Translations under genes and position numbers: made by a program | The notes under the pieces: generated by a model | The model's database searches: none | Told to the model about the DNA's origin: nothing | The model's input: the letters and a program-made list of their open reading frames with translations, nothing else | Assembly (NCBI GenBank): GCA_000432735.1 | Contig: FR887736.1 | Span: 1 to 53,241 of the forward strand | Length of the DNA: 53,241 nucleotides | Origin: Bacteroides sp. CAG:443 | Lineage (GTDB): Bacteria; Bacteroidota; Bacteroidia; Bacteroidales; Bacteroidaceae | Direction of reading: 5' to 3' | Part shown: one piece after another, positions 8,976-16,973 of the stretch | Position numbering within the stretch: the first letter of the stretch is position 1 | Layout: each line of letters starts with the position of its first letter

Positions 8976-10730
8976 ATGAAAACGTTTCAAACATTTGACA
9001 TCGAAGCGGACTACAACGTACTCCACAACCGATTTCCCAATCATAAAGATGCGCCGGTCATCGGAATTACCGGTAATTTCAGTGACGGAAACTTAACGCT
9101 TGCTCCCGGATATTATACTTCCATTCTGAAAGCGGGAGGTGCTCCGTTCATTATACCTCCATTCGAAAATACTGACATAATGATAAGCCTACTCGACAGC
9201 CTCGACGGGCTTCTTCTGACAGGAGGAGGAGATATAAATCCGCTGTTCCTGCACGAAGAACCAGTAAAAGAATTACACAATATCAATCCTTACCGCGACC
9301 GTCAGGAGCTGCTTCTTACCCGCCTTGCCGCCAACCGACAGATTCCGATACTTGGCATTTGCCGGGGAATGCAGATTATGAACGTAGCACTTGGGGGAAG
9401 CATCTATCAGGACATTCACGTACAAATGGAAGGTACGCGTATCAAGCACAGTCAGGACATGGACCGTGCCTTCGCCTCCCACACCATACAGATAGAAGAA
9501 GGCAGTCTGCTGGCACGAATCATGAAGACAACCTCCTTGCCTGTCAATTCATTCCACCATCAGGCTGTAAACGAAGCGGCACCGGGATTCCGCATTTCGG
9601 CCCGTGCCACCGACAACGTAGCCGAAGCCATCGAAAGTACAGAATATAAGTCGATGCTGGGGGTACAATGGCATCCTGAATGCTTTATCCTGAACGATGA
9701 CGAATACATGATGCCGCTCTTCGAATGGCTGTTGCAGGAGGCTGCTTCTTTCCGCACAGCGAAACGCATGCATCACCGTATACTCACACTGGATAGTCAT
9801 TGCGATACGCCGATGTTCTTCGGACAGAATATCAATTTCGCCACACGCGATCCGAAGATAAAGGTCGACTTACACAAGATGACCGAAGGACGTCAGGATG
9901 CAACCATCATGGTGGCTTATCTGGCACAAAAGGAACGTACCGACGAAGCCTTACTGGCTGCGACAGCCAAGGCTGACCAGCTGCTGAATGAAATAGAGCG
10001 TATGGTCGCCATGAACTGTACGGCGGTAGATATTGCTTACACGCCAGCCGATCTTTATCGTTTGAAGCGGGAAGGGAAAAAAGCGATCATGCTGGGAATA
10101 GAAAACGGATATGCTATTGGAAAAGATTTGACGAATGTAGAACGTTTCCGCAAGCGCGGAGTAGTGTACATGACACTCTGCCACAACGGCAACAACGATA
10201 TCTGCGGATCGGCAAGATACAATGATGAGAAGATCGGTGTCACACCTTTCGGCGAACAGGTTATCCGTGAGATGAATCGTACAGGTATGATGGTCGACTT
10301 GTCGCATGCCGGCGAACAGACCTTCTACGATACGCTGGAGATAAGCAGCCAGCCGGTTGTCTGCTCCCACTCTTCCTGCCGCGCGCTGTGCGACCATCCG
10401 CGCAACCTGACCGACGACCAATTGAAAGCTATCGCCCGCAAAGGAGGAGTCGTACAGGTTTGTCTGTACGGCGGTTTTCTCCGTTCGGACGCACCGGCAA
10501 CAATCTGCGATGCCATCGAGCACCTGCATCACATGGTCAACATCATGGGTATAGAACATGTGGGTATCGGAACCGATTTCGACGGCGACGGAGGCATCAT
10601 CGGCTGTAACGATTCTTCAGAACTGATTAACCTGACACGCCGGTTGCTCTATGAGCGCTACAGCGAAGCCGACCTCCGCCTGATATGGGGAGGAAACTTC
10701 CTGAGAGTCATGGAAGAGGTACAAAAATAA
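8976..10730 (+). CDS. Fusion of gamma-glutamyl hydrolase (C26/class-I GATase) and membrane dipeptidase (M19)
   Basis: The 584-residue product joins two complete hydrolases. Residues about 27-245 are a PuuD-like class-I glutamine-amidotransferase fold (peptidase C26), with nucleophile C129 in GICRGMQ and H233/E235 in QWHPE. Residues about 268-582 are an M19 zinc dipeptidase: H275xD277 in DSHCDTP, bridging E376 in GIENGY, H444 in DLSHAG, H465 in VCSHSS, and D534 in GIGTDFDG. Both active sites look intact. No signal peptide is present, so it should be cytoplasmic, although M19 enzymes are often exported. A plausible role is cleaving gamma-glutamyl bonds and then the released dipeptide, as in glutathione or gamma-glutamyl peptide salvage; this is inference. 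It is divergent from ptb-buk. Confidence 0.92.
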   Translation: MKTFQTFDIEADYNVLHNRFPNHKDAPVIGITGNFSDGNLTLAPGYYTSILKAGGAPFIIPPFENTDIMISLLDSLDGLLLTGGGDINPLFLHEEPVKELHNINPYRDRQELLLTRLAANRQIPILGICRGMQIMNVALGGSIYQDIHVQMEGTRIKHSQDMDRAFASHTIQIEEGSLLARIMKTTSLPVNSFHHQAVNEAAPGFRISARATDNVAEAIESTEYKSMLGVQWHPECFILNDDEYMMPLFEWLLQEAASFRTAKRMHHRILTLDSHCDTPMFFGQNINFATRDPKIKVDLHKMTEGRQDATIMVAYLAQKERTDEALLAATAKADQLLNEIERMVAMNCTAVDIAYTPADLYRLKREGKKAIMLGIENGYAIGKDLTNVERFRKRGVVYMTLCHNGNNDICGSARYNDEKIGVTPFGEQVIREMNRTGMMVDLSHAGEQTFYDTLEISSQPVVCSHSSCRALCDHPRNLTDDQLKAIARKGGVVQVCLYGGFLRSDAPATICDAIEHLHHMVNIMGIEHVGIGTDFDGDGGIIGCNDSSELINLTRRLLYERYSEADLRLIWGGNFLRVMEEVQK

Positions 10731-10752
10731 TCACATCTTACGTTTACAGAGA

Positions 10753-10817
10753 TGTCCCGACGTTTTCGGAAACTCCGAACTTTCTCTCCGAAAAAACGTC
10801 GGGACATTTTTTTATTT
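10753..10817 (+). terminator. Strong hairpin terminator after the fusion gene
   Basis: TGTCCCGACG...TCGGA (10753-10770) pairs with TCCGA...CGTCGGGACA (10787-10806) except for a 2-nt bulge, and seven T follow. The same GTCGGGAC sequence forms one end of the dispersed twin-TGTACA repeat described next. Confidence 0.8.
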
Positions 10818-10860
10818 TTTGTACAAAAACGCAGAAAATTTGTACAAATTTCTGTTTCCT
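10753..10860 (-). repeat. Twin-TGTACA intergenic repeat, copy A
   Basis: On the minus strand, two TGTACA palindromes (10841-10846 and 10820-10825) are 21 bp apart. They are followed by AAAAATAAAAAAA and a GTCCCGACG motif that opens the hairpin. Copies B (22.85 kb) and C (47.51 kb) share the spacing, the A-tract and the GTCGAGAC-like motif. It lies between the fusion gene and the lipoprotein gene. Confidence 0.75.
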
Positions 10861-10961
10861 TCCAGTGAAGAAAAATTCCAGGTCTCTCGAAAAAAATTTC
10901 ATCGCACGGTACATTTTTTCATCAACTTGCGTTAGTAAAGAGAAAAAGCAACAAGCTACCT

Positions 10962-12344
10962 ATGGAAACGATGAAAAACATCTTGCTTATTACCTGCCTG
11001 TTTCTGCTTTGTGCCTGTGGGGAATACCAGCTGGAACAAGAAGAAAACGGGACAACCGGAGAGACCGAAAACGAAGTTTCGTACACACTGCAACTGAATA
11101 TCGGCAGTCAGGACAACGCCAAGCTCAACTATCCGCTGTCGCTCTTCCTGTTCGATGACAAGAACAATTGTGTGGCACAAGAAAATATTCCCGACGAAAA
11201 CAGTGAATACAGCTCATCGATGCCGAAAGGGAAATACACAATGGTCCTATTGTCGGGGCTGACGGACAACAACTATTCGTATCCGCTAGAAATCATCCCT
11301 GACAGTTACATTACGCTACGGAACAACAATTGCTCGGATAAACCGCTGCAAATGGGAAAGGCCAGTGTCAACCTCACCCAGTCCACCCGAATCACCCTCA
11401 CACTTTCGTATGTCGTAGCTTCACTTACCTTTACGCTTAACGGCATCCCTGAGCATGCTACCTCGACAGAAGTAAGCATTTCACCGGTCAGTTCGGGTAT
11501 TTCGTTCAACGGTGACGACAAGAATGACAAACGTCAATGCACTGTTTCATGCCGGAAAGAAGGCAACCGCTGGATAAGCGATGCGGTATATATCTTCCCG
11601 AACGAGAGTTCACAAACCCATCTGTCGATAAACATTCAGTCGCCCGACGGCAACGAAACCTATGGATATACGTATCAGGCAACACTGAAGGCTGGATATC
11701 CCTATCATTTTACCGGATATTATAAAGGAGGAGTATCGCTCGACGGAGAGTTTCAGGCCGACGGATGGCAACCGGAAGTCGACTGTGAATTCGGATTTGA
11801 TGAAATTCTTCCCGATGAGGGTGACGACGATCATAATACAGACAGCGGAAAAGATGACAACGATTCGGACAACACCGGCAGCACCGAAACACCGGATGAT
11901 ACAGAAGAGACCGATACTTTTATCGTTCCCGAGCTGCCTGATGCCGATACGATATGGGGATATTTTTATGTCTGGCAAGTCACATCATTGTCGGCTACCG
12001 AAAGCAAGGCTATCCTTATAGCACCCGACCAATGGTATACCCTGGCAGCAGATGCTGCCGGACTGCTGGAGGCTTACGAAAAAGATGATATAAGTGGATG
12101 GAGAATGTTTACAACGGAAGAGGCAGTCGCTTTCAGAAACCAGTTTCAGGCGACCATAAACGACCTGAATACTTTTATTTCCGAATACGGATTCGACCGA
12201 TTTAAATATACGGATGGAGCACGTTACTTATGCGACGACGGACAGTCCACTTTCAGTCTGGCAAACAATCGCATACTGGATGCCGGAAAGACGGTAGATT
12301 ATTACTTACGACCGGTAAAGACTGTACGGTTCAAGCTAAAATAG
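10962..12344 (+). CDS. Surface lipoprotein, FimB/Mfa2 fimbrial-subunit-like
   Basis: The 460-residue product has a lipoprotein signal peptide with lipobox LCAC (C19, or C16 if the second ATG at 10971 is the start). Residues about 40-270 are beta-rich, with SLFLFDDKNN, PKGKYTMVLLSG and YPYHFTGYYKGGVSLDG, which resemble FimB/Mfa2-type fimbrial anchors of Bacteroidetes. A strongly acidic Asp/Glu/Thr/Ser linker (about 280-325) separates this from a C-terminal domain of about 130 residues that I do not recognise. No fimbrillin or other mfa/fim gene is adjacent, which weakens a fimbrial role. It is a monocistronic unit between copy A of the repeat and a convergent terminator. Confidence 0.75.
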   Translation: METMKNILLITCLFLLCACGEYQLEQEENGTTGETENEVSYTLQLNIGSQDNAKLNYPLSLFLFDDKNNCVAQENIPDENSEYSSSMPKGKYTMVLLSGLTDNNYSYPLEIIPDSYITLRNNNCSDKPLQMGKASVNLTQSTRITLTLSYVVASLTFTLNGIPEHATSTEVSISPVSSGISFNGDDKNDKRQCTVSCRKEGNRWISDAVYIFPNESSQTHLSINIQSPDGNETYGYTYQATLKAGYPYHFTGYYKGGVSLDGEFQADGWQPEVDCEFGFDEILPDEGDDDHNTDSGKDDNDSDNTGSTETPDDTEETDTFIVPELPDADTIWGYFYVWQVTSLSATESKAILIAPDQWYTLAADAAGLLEAYEKDDISGWRMFTTEEAVAFRNQFQATINDLNTFISEYGFDRFKYTDGARYLCDDGQSTFSLANNRILDAGKTVDYYLRPVKTVRFKLK

Positions 12345-12367
12345 AAAGCCCTTTCTTTTATAAAAAA

Positions 12368-12412
12368 GGTGCAGAGTAGAACAAAGCATTTCTGACTTTG
12401 TCTCTCTGCACC
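12368..12412. terminator. Convergent hairpin terminator
   Basis: GGTGCAGAG (12368-12376) pairs with CTCTGCACC (12404-12412), with an inner ACAAAG/CTTTGT stem. On the minus strand TTTTTTATAAAAG follows, so it best serves the DUF3109 gene; the plus-strand lipoprotein gene ends just before it. Confidence 0.7.
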
Positions 12413-12425
12413 AACTTGCTATCTA

Positions 12426-13007
12426 CTAAATAATATGTTGCTTTTCCAATTCCTCTGCTACGTTTTCCAGCTCGGCATACCATGCTTCACCAAATTTACG
12501 TATCAAAGGTTCTTTCAAGAACTTGTAAACCGGAACATTTTCTTTCTTGCCTAACAGTACGGCAGCCTTGCAAACATCCCACCGGTGATAGTTGACAGCC
12601 TTGTAGGGTCCGTAATCGCTTACACGTATAGGATACAAATGACACGATACCGGCTTGTAGAAATTACAACGCCCTTCCCGATAAGCCTTCTCGATTGCGC
12701 AGTAACAATACCCTTTTTCATCGTAACATGTAAACACACAGTCCTTTCCATTTACGATGGAAGTCACCAAATCACCTTCCGAATCGGTATAAACTACACC
12801 TTGTTTATCGATTACGGCACGTGCCTCGGGGGAAAGATCATCCCATATCACAGGCAATACCTCTTCCAGTTTCTCCACTTCTTCCAGCTCTACCGGAGCT
12901 CCCGCATCACCTTCTATACAACACTCTCCCTTACAGGCATCGAGGTTGCAGACAAACTTCTCGCGGAAAACATCCAGACTGACTATTACATCGTCTATCT
13001 GTACCAT
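12426..13007 (-). CDS. DUF3109 family cysteine-rich protein
   Basis: I place the start at the ATG at 13007 (MVQIDDVIVSLDVF), 193 residues, because an AAAGAG precedes it and a TATTTTTG promoter-like box lies upstream; a longer reading from 13109 would run through that box. The product is rich in cysteine: CNLDACKGECC near the N-terminus, then CVFTCYDEKGYCYCAIEKAY, CNFYKPVSCHLYP and DVCKA. This pattern marks DUF3109, related to the YkgJ CxCxxCC proteins thought to bind zinc or an Fe-S cluster. The enzymatic role is unknown. It is divergent from ahpC, and the shared control region raises the possibility of a redox-linked role. Confidence 0.88.
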   Translation of the reverse strand: MVQIDDVIVSLDVFREKFVCNLDACKGECCIEGDAGAPVELEEVEKLEEVLPVIWDDLSPEARAVIDKQGVVYTDSEGDLVTSIVNGKDCVFTCYDEKGYCYCAIEKAYREGRCNFYKPVSCHLYPIRVSDYGPYKAVNYHRWDVCKAAVLLGKKENVPVYKFLKEPLIRKFGEAWYAELENVAEELEKQHII

Positions 13008-13038
13008 CTCTTTATAATCTACCTTTAGTATTACGGCG

Positions 13039-13046
13039 CAAAAATA
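13039..13046 (-). promoter_or_regulatory. Promoter-like -7 element (TATTTTTG) for the DUF3109 gene
   Basis: The minus strand reads TATTTTTG 32 bp before the chosen ATG at 13007. No TTG is seen at the usual distance. Confidence 0.35.
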
Positions 13047-13077
13047 CAAAAAAGATATGGCATAGGAATCATGCAAT

Positions 13078-13095
13078 ATACCTAAAAGTAGGTAT
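13078..13095. promoter_or_regulatory. Palindromic operator, candidate OxyR site, upstream of ahpC
   Basis: ATACCTA-AAAG-TAGGTAT is a perfect inverted repeat with 7-bp arms and a 4-nt centre, flanked by GCAA/TTGC. It abuts the ahpC -33 TTG. The spacing fits a LysR-type T-N11-A half-site, and OxyR is known to control ahpCF in Bacteroides. No oxyR gene is in the window. Confidence 0.55.
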
Positions 13096-13125
13096 TGCCC
13101 ATCTAACAAGAGGACCGTACCTTTG
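13095..13125 (+). promoter_or_regulatory. Bacteroidetes promoter for ahpCF
   Basis: TTG at 13095-13097 and TACCTTTG at 13118-13125 are 20 bp apart, matching the TTG-N19/20-TAnnTTTG consensus. This leaves a 5' UTR of about 50 nt before ahpC. Confidence 0.75.
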
Positions 13126-13182
13126 CATTGTAATCATTACAAATTTAAAAACAATAAATAACAATTTAAAAACATACATTTT

Positions 13183-13749
13183 ATGAATTCAATCATCAAC
13201 TCAAGAGTACCCGAATTTAAGGTACAAGCTTTTCACAACGGACAGTTCATCACCGTATCAAACGAAGACATCAAAGGGAAATGGGCTATATTTTTCTTCT
13301 ATCCTGCCGACTTCACTTTCGTATGTCCTACCGAACTGGTAGACATGGCAGAGAAGTATGAACAGTTCAAAGCCATGGGAGTAGAAGTTTATTCCGTAAG
13401 CACCGACTCACACTTCGTACACAAAGCATGGCACGATGCTTCCGAAAGCATCCGCAAAATACAGTATCCGATGCTTGCCGACCCGACAGGAGCTTTGTCA
13501 CGTGCCTTCGGTGTCATGATTGAAGAAGACGGAATGGCCTACCGTGGTACCTTTGTCGTGAATCCGGAAGGACTGGTCAAGCTGGTAGAAATACAGGATA
13601 ACAGCATCGGACGAAACGCCGACGAACTGCTGCGCAAGGTACAAGCAGCTCAATTTGTGGCTTCTCACGACGGTGAAGTATGCCCTGCCAAATGGGAACA
13701 AGGCAAGGAAACCCTGAAGCCAAGTATCGACCTGGTAGGTAAAATCTGA
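13183..13749 (+). CDS. ahpC: Alkyl hydroperoxide reductase subunit C (typical 2-Cys peroxiredoxin)
   Basis: The 188-residue product matches AhpC in length. The peroxidatic cysteine is C48 in FVCPTEL and the resolving cysteine is C167 in EVCPAKW. It reduces hydrogen peroxide and organic hydroperoxides to water or alcohols in the cytoplasm, and is recycled by AhpF. The gene is 21 bp upstream of ahpF in a two-gene operon with a canonical promoter and a candidate OxyR palindrome upstream. Both are expected features of the peroxide response in these aerotolerant anaerobes. Confidence 0.97.
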   Translation: MNSIINSRVPEFKVQAFHNGQFITVSNEDIKGKWAIFFFYPADFTFVCPTELVDMAEKYEQFKAMGVEVYSVSTDSHFVHKAWHDASESIRKIQYPMLADPTGALSRAFGVMIEEDGMAYRGTFVVNPEGLVKLVEIQDNSIGRNADELLRKVQAAQFVASHDGEVCPAKWEQGKETLKPSIDLVGKI

Positions 13750-13770
13750 TAAGAACAAGGAGAACTGCTT

Positions 13771-15327
13771 ATGTTGGATACAGCGTTTAAAGCACAACTC
13801 AAACAGATTTTTGCCGGACTGGATGCTGAATATGTGTTCGACATAGCCGTACATCCTCAGCACGAAAGCCGCAACGAACTGATCGAATTGCTGGAAGATA
13901 CAGCTTCCTGCTCGGATAAGCTATCGTGTACCGTCCGTGACGGTGAAGAACTGGAATTCCGTATCCTGAGAAACGGAGAGGACTTGCGCATCTACTTTCA
14001 GGCAGTGCCCAACGGACACGAATTCAGTTCGCTGCTGCTTGCCGTGCTGAATGCCGACGGAAAAGGGAAAAATCTTCCCGACGAGGCTACCCGACGGAGA
14101 ATCGAACACTTGCAAGGCAATGCCACACTGACGACTTACATGTCGCTTTCGTGTACAAACTGTCCCGACGTAGTACAGGCACTCAATATCATTACCTTAC
14201 TGAATCCCCGTATATCACATCGTATCGTCGACGGAGCATTATTTGCAGAAGAAGTTCAACGGCTCAACATTCAGGCGGTTCCTTCTGTCTGGCTGGACGG
14301 AACCTCCATACATGTAGGGCGCAGTACATTAGGAGAATTGCTGGATAAACTGGAAAGCAAAATGGGAACCGATTCTTCTTACCAGCCAGTGACAGAAGAA
14401 CGTCATTTCGACGTACTGGTAGCAGGAGGAGGACCTGCCGGAGTTGCCGCAGCCATCTACTCGGCACGTAAGGGACTGAAAGTGGCTGTCGTAGCCGGAC
14501 GTATCGGGGGACAGGTAAATGAGACCGTCGGTATCGAGAACGTCATTTCTGTTCCTTACACTACAGGACAGACCTTGGCAGCCGACTTACGCACCCACTT
14601 GTCACATTACGAGAACATTACCATTTGCGACAACCGTCAGATAGAAACATTCTTCCAGCAGGAAGGACAGAAAGTACTCACCGTAAAAGGAGGGGAAAAG
14701 TTCCTCGCTCCGGCATTGATTATCGCCACCGGAGCTTCCTGGCGTAAACTGAACGTACCGGGAGAAGCCGAATACATCGGTCGTGGAGTTGCTTTCTGCC
14801 CGCACTGTGACGGACCTTTCTACAAAGGGAAGCATGTAGCGGTCATCGGTGGAGGAAATTCCGGAGTAGAAGCAGCCATCGACTTGGCGGGTATCTGCTC
14901 GAAAGTTACCGTACTGGAATTTATGGATACTCTGAAAGCCGATCAGGTATTACAAGACAAACTGCGTTCACTGACCAACGTGGAAGTCTTTACTTCCGTT
15001 CAGACCCTCGAAGTACAAGGAAACGGAGAGGCCATGAATGCACTGCGCATCAAGAACCGACAGGATGAAACCGAGAGCCTGTTGCCGCTGGACGGTGTAT
15101 TCGTACAGATCGGACTTGCAGCCAACAGCCGGCCCTTTGCCGAAGCACTGGAAACCAACCGGATGGGAGAAATCCTGGTCGACCGTAACTGCCGCACTGC
15201 GATACCGGGCATCTACGCAGCCGGTGACGTGTCCGACGTGGCCTACAAGCAGATCATCATATCGATGGGAGAAGGAGCCAAAGCTGCCCTTTCTGCCTTC
15301 GAAGACCGGATAAAAGGAATCTGCTGA
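13771..15327 (+). CDS. ahpF: Alkyl hydroperoxide reductase subunit F (flavoprotein disulfide reductase)
   Basis: The 518-residue product has the full AhpF layout. An N-terminal thioredoxin-like domain carries C128-T-N-C131. An FAD-binding start VAGGGPAGVAAAIYSARKG follows at about residue 212. The thioredoxin-reductase-type redox pair is C343-P-H-C346 in FCPHC, and the NAD(P)H Rossmann motif VIGGGNSGVEAA follows it. The enzyme passes electrons from NADH through FAD and both dithiols to AhpC. It is the second gene of the ahpCF operon, ended by an elaborate hairpin. Confidence 0.97.
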   Translation: MLDTAFKAQLKQIFAGLDAEYVFDIAVHPQHESRNELIELLEDTASCSDKLSCTVRDGEELEFRILRNGEDLRIYFQAVPNGHEFSSLLLAVLNADGKGKNLPDEATRRRIEHLQGNATLTTYMSLSCTNCPDVVQALNIITLLNPRISHRIVDGALFAEEVQRLNIQAVPSVWLDGTSIHVGRSTLGELLDKLESKMGTDSSYQPVTEERHFDVLVAGGGPAGVAAAIYSARKGLKVAVVAGRIGGQVNETVGIENVISVPYTTGQTLAADLRTHLSHYENITICDNRQIETFFQQEGQKVLTVKGGEKFLAPALIIATGASWRKLNVPGEAEYIGRGVAFCPHCDGPFYKGKHVAVIGGGNSGVEAAIDLAGICSKVTVLEFMDTLKADQVLQDKLRSLTNVEVFTSVQTLEVQGNGEAMNALRIKNRQDETESLLPLDGVFVQIGLAANSRPFAEALETNRMGEILVDRNCRTAIPGIYAAGDVSDVAYKQIIISMGEGAKAALSAFEDRIKGIC

Positions 15328-15334
15328 TCTTAAC

Positions 15335-15446
15335 GTGAGCTTGATATAAAATCATTTACCGGCACGGCGTTTGTTTGTTAAACGACTGACTTGTTAACAA
15401 GTGCCAGCTTGCCATTCCCCGATTTTATATCGAGCTCACATTTTTT
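15335..15446. terminator. Long multi-stem convergent terminator after ahpF
   Basis: A 19-bp stem with one G-U (15335-15353 with 15421-15439) encloses 67 nt that hold nested pairs: GGCAC/GTGCC (15361, 15401), CGTTT/AAACG and the palindrome CTTGTTAACAAG. ATTTTTTG follows on the plus strand. It separates ahpF from the convergent PH-domain gene. Confidence 0.8.
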
Positions 15447-15452
15447 GCCACT

Positions 15453-16973
15453 TCACATTTCGGTTACTTCCTGTGACCGGCTATTATCTATCAGAAACTC
15501 ATAAACATCGTTTGCCTCTTTTTCTTTCAAGCTTCTCACCTTAAAAGAAGTTCCGTTGGTGGAAACCATCAGAATCACACGATGGAAGAAAGGAGTAAAC
15601 GGAGTTCGTCTCAGACTGACCACTTCCACATTGGTGTATTTAATATAGTTCCTGATATCGGCCAAATTACCGTTATGTATCTCAATATAATCTTCTTTCA
15701 ACGTGATGCAGCTCCGGCGAGCTGCCAAAATTCCCTTTAGCAAAGATATCAGCATATAAACTATAGGTATTGCCAGCCATGGGTACAGGTGGTAATAACA
15801 TAATACGGCAGAAACTATCAGGCACACAGGAAGATCAAACCGCATGGTGTAACCAATGACCCCTCTACCCGATTTTGCTGATAGAATCGTTTGCGAAGTA
15901 GCATAATCCTTGCCCAACCACCAGTTCAGAAAATGTCTGGAGAAATTCGAACCATATATCTTTACATCACTCTCATCCTTTTCTTCGGTAGCATTGAACG
16001 CCTGCTTCAGCATAATTGTACAGCAGCCGAGGTATTTCTCCAAGATATTTTGTTTGACATAAACCGTACAAACCTTATCGTACGAAAAGCGACTGCTGAA
16101 TCGGGTTATCAAACCACTCTCAAAGAACAGCTGCGTATCGTCGGTCTGTACCTCCATGTTATAGTAACGCATGAACACTTTCACGATCCATAATACCATT
16201 ACAATAACATACAATAGGAGAAGAAATATCACGAATACCGTTACTGAGAGGGAAGTATAATCGGCATACTCATTGACATAATCGATGAAAAGATTCAAGA
16301 TTCTATCGCTTGCCGAAAGTATTTTATCGTAGAAAGTAAACAGAATACCCAATAACACAATCATTCCCCGAAAATGATTCTGACAGAAAGCCCCTTTTAT
16401 CAGATTCAGGTTACTCAGTTTCAGCGTATATTTATTCGTGACAGGCTTTGCTTCCCGGATTATGTTATCCTCTTCCACCGGTTGCCTATCCTCCTCCAGC
16501 GCTTGTTCCTGCTGTTCAATCCTTTCAATCAGAGCATCCCAATCTTTATAATCCAAAATCAGTTCCACTTCCTCTTCCTTAGACGCAAGGGTATCGAACG
16601 AAACTCCTTTCATATCGAGCAGACGATACATAAAGCCCCGTCGGGTTCTCAACGACTGCACTTTCTGCAGCGGTATGGTTGTTTCTTTCTTAAGAAATCC
16701 GTAGATAAGAATCAGATTCCCGTTTTTAATATAATACTTCTTGTAATAATAACTAATAAACGCCGTCACTACAGAAAATACCAGATAGCAGATAAACAGA
16801 AACAGCAATATTCTCATGACCTCCATAAAGGAACGCTGTTTGTCGGTATTAAACAACTTGAGAAGAGCCCAAATAATAAACGGACCGGCATAACCCACCA
16901 ATCCCTTTACCAACAGAATGACAAAGGCACTCTTACTCATTCTGCGCGGCACAGAGAAGTCAGATTTTTCCAT
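15453..16973 (-). CDS. Bacterial PH-domain (bPH2/DUF304) membrane protein, YdbT-like
   Basis: The 506-residue product has paired hydrophobic segments near residues 20-45 and 50-75, again near 205-260, and near 375-410, each followed by a bPH2 (DUF304) domain. GFLKKETTIPLQKVQSLRT is the typical bPH2 strand pattern, repeated as FSYDKVCTVYVKQNILEKYL and IRNYIKYTNVEVVSL. This matches the three-domain YdbT type. It overlaps the upstream YdbS-like gene by 14 bp, and the pair is probably one membrane complex. The family's biochemical role is unknown; in Bacillus YdbST it is linked to resistance to some bacteriocin-like compounds. Confidence 0.85.
   Translation of the reverse strand: MEKSDFSVPRRMSKSAFVILLVKGLVGYAGPFIIWALLKLFNTDKQRSFMEVMRILLFLFICYLVFSVVTAFISYYYKKYYIKNGNLILIYGFLKKETTIPLQKVQSLRTRRGFMYRLLDMKGVSFDTLASKEEEVELILDYKDWDALIERIEQQEQALEEDRQPVEEDNIIREAKPVTNKYTLKLSNLNLIKGAFCQNHFRGMIVLLGILFTFYDKILSASDRILNLFIDYVNEYADYTSLSVTVFVIFLLLLYVIVMVLWIVKVFMRYYNMEVQTDDTQLFFESGLITRFSSRFSYDKVCTVYVKQNILEKYLGCCTIMLKQAFNATEEKDESDVKIYGSNFSRHFLNWWLGKDYATSQTILSAKSGRGVIGYTMRFDLPVCLIVSAVLCYYHLYPWLAIPIVYMLISLLKGILAARRSCITLKEDYIEIHNGNLADIRNYIKYTNVEVVSLRRTPFTPFFHRVILMVSTNGTSFKVRSLKEKEANDVYEFLIDNSRSQEVTEM

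Noticed and set aside
13005..13109. Longer N-terminus for the DUF3109 protein
   Set aside because: The extra 34 residues cross a promoter-like box and the family starts at MVQIDD-like sequence.
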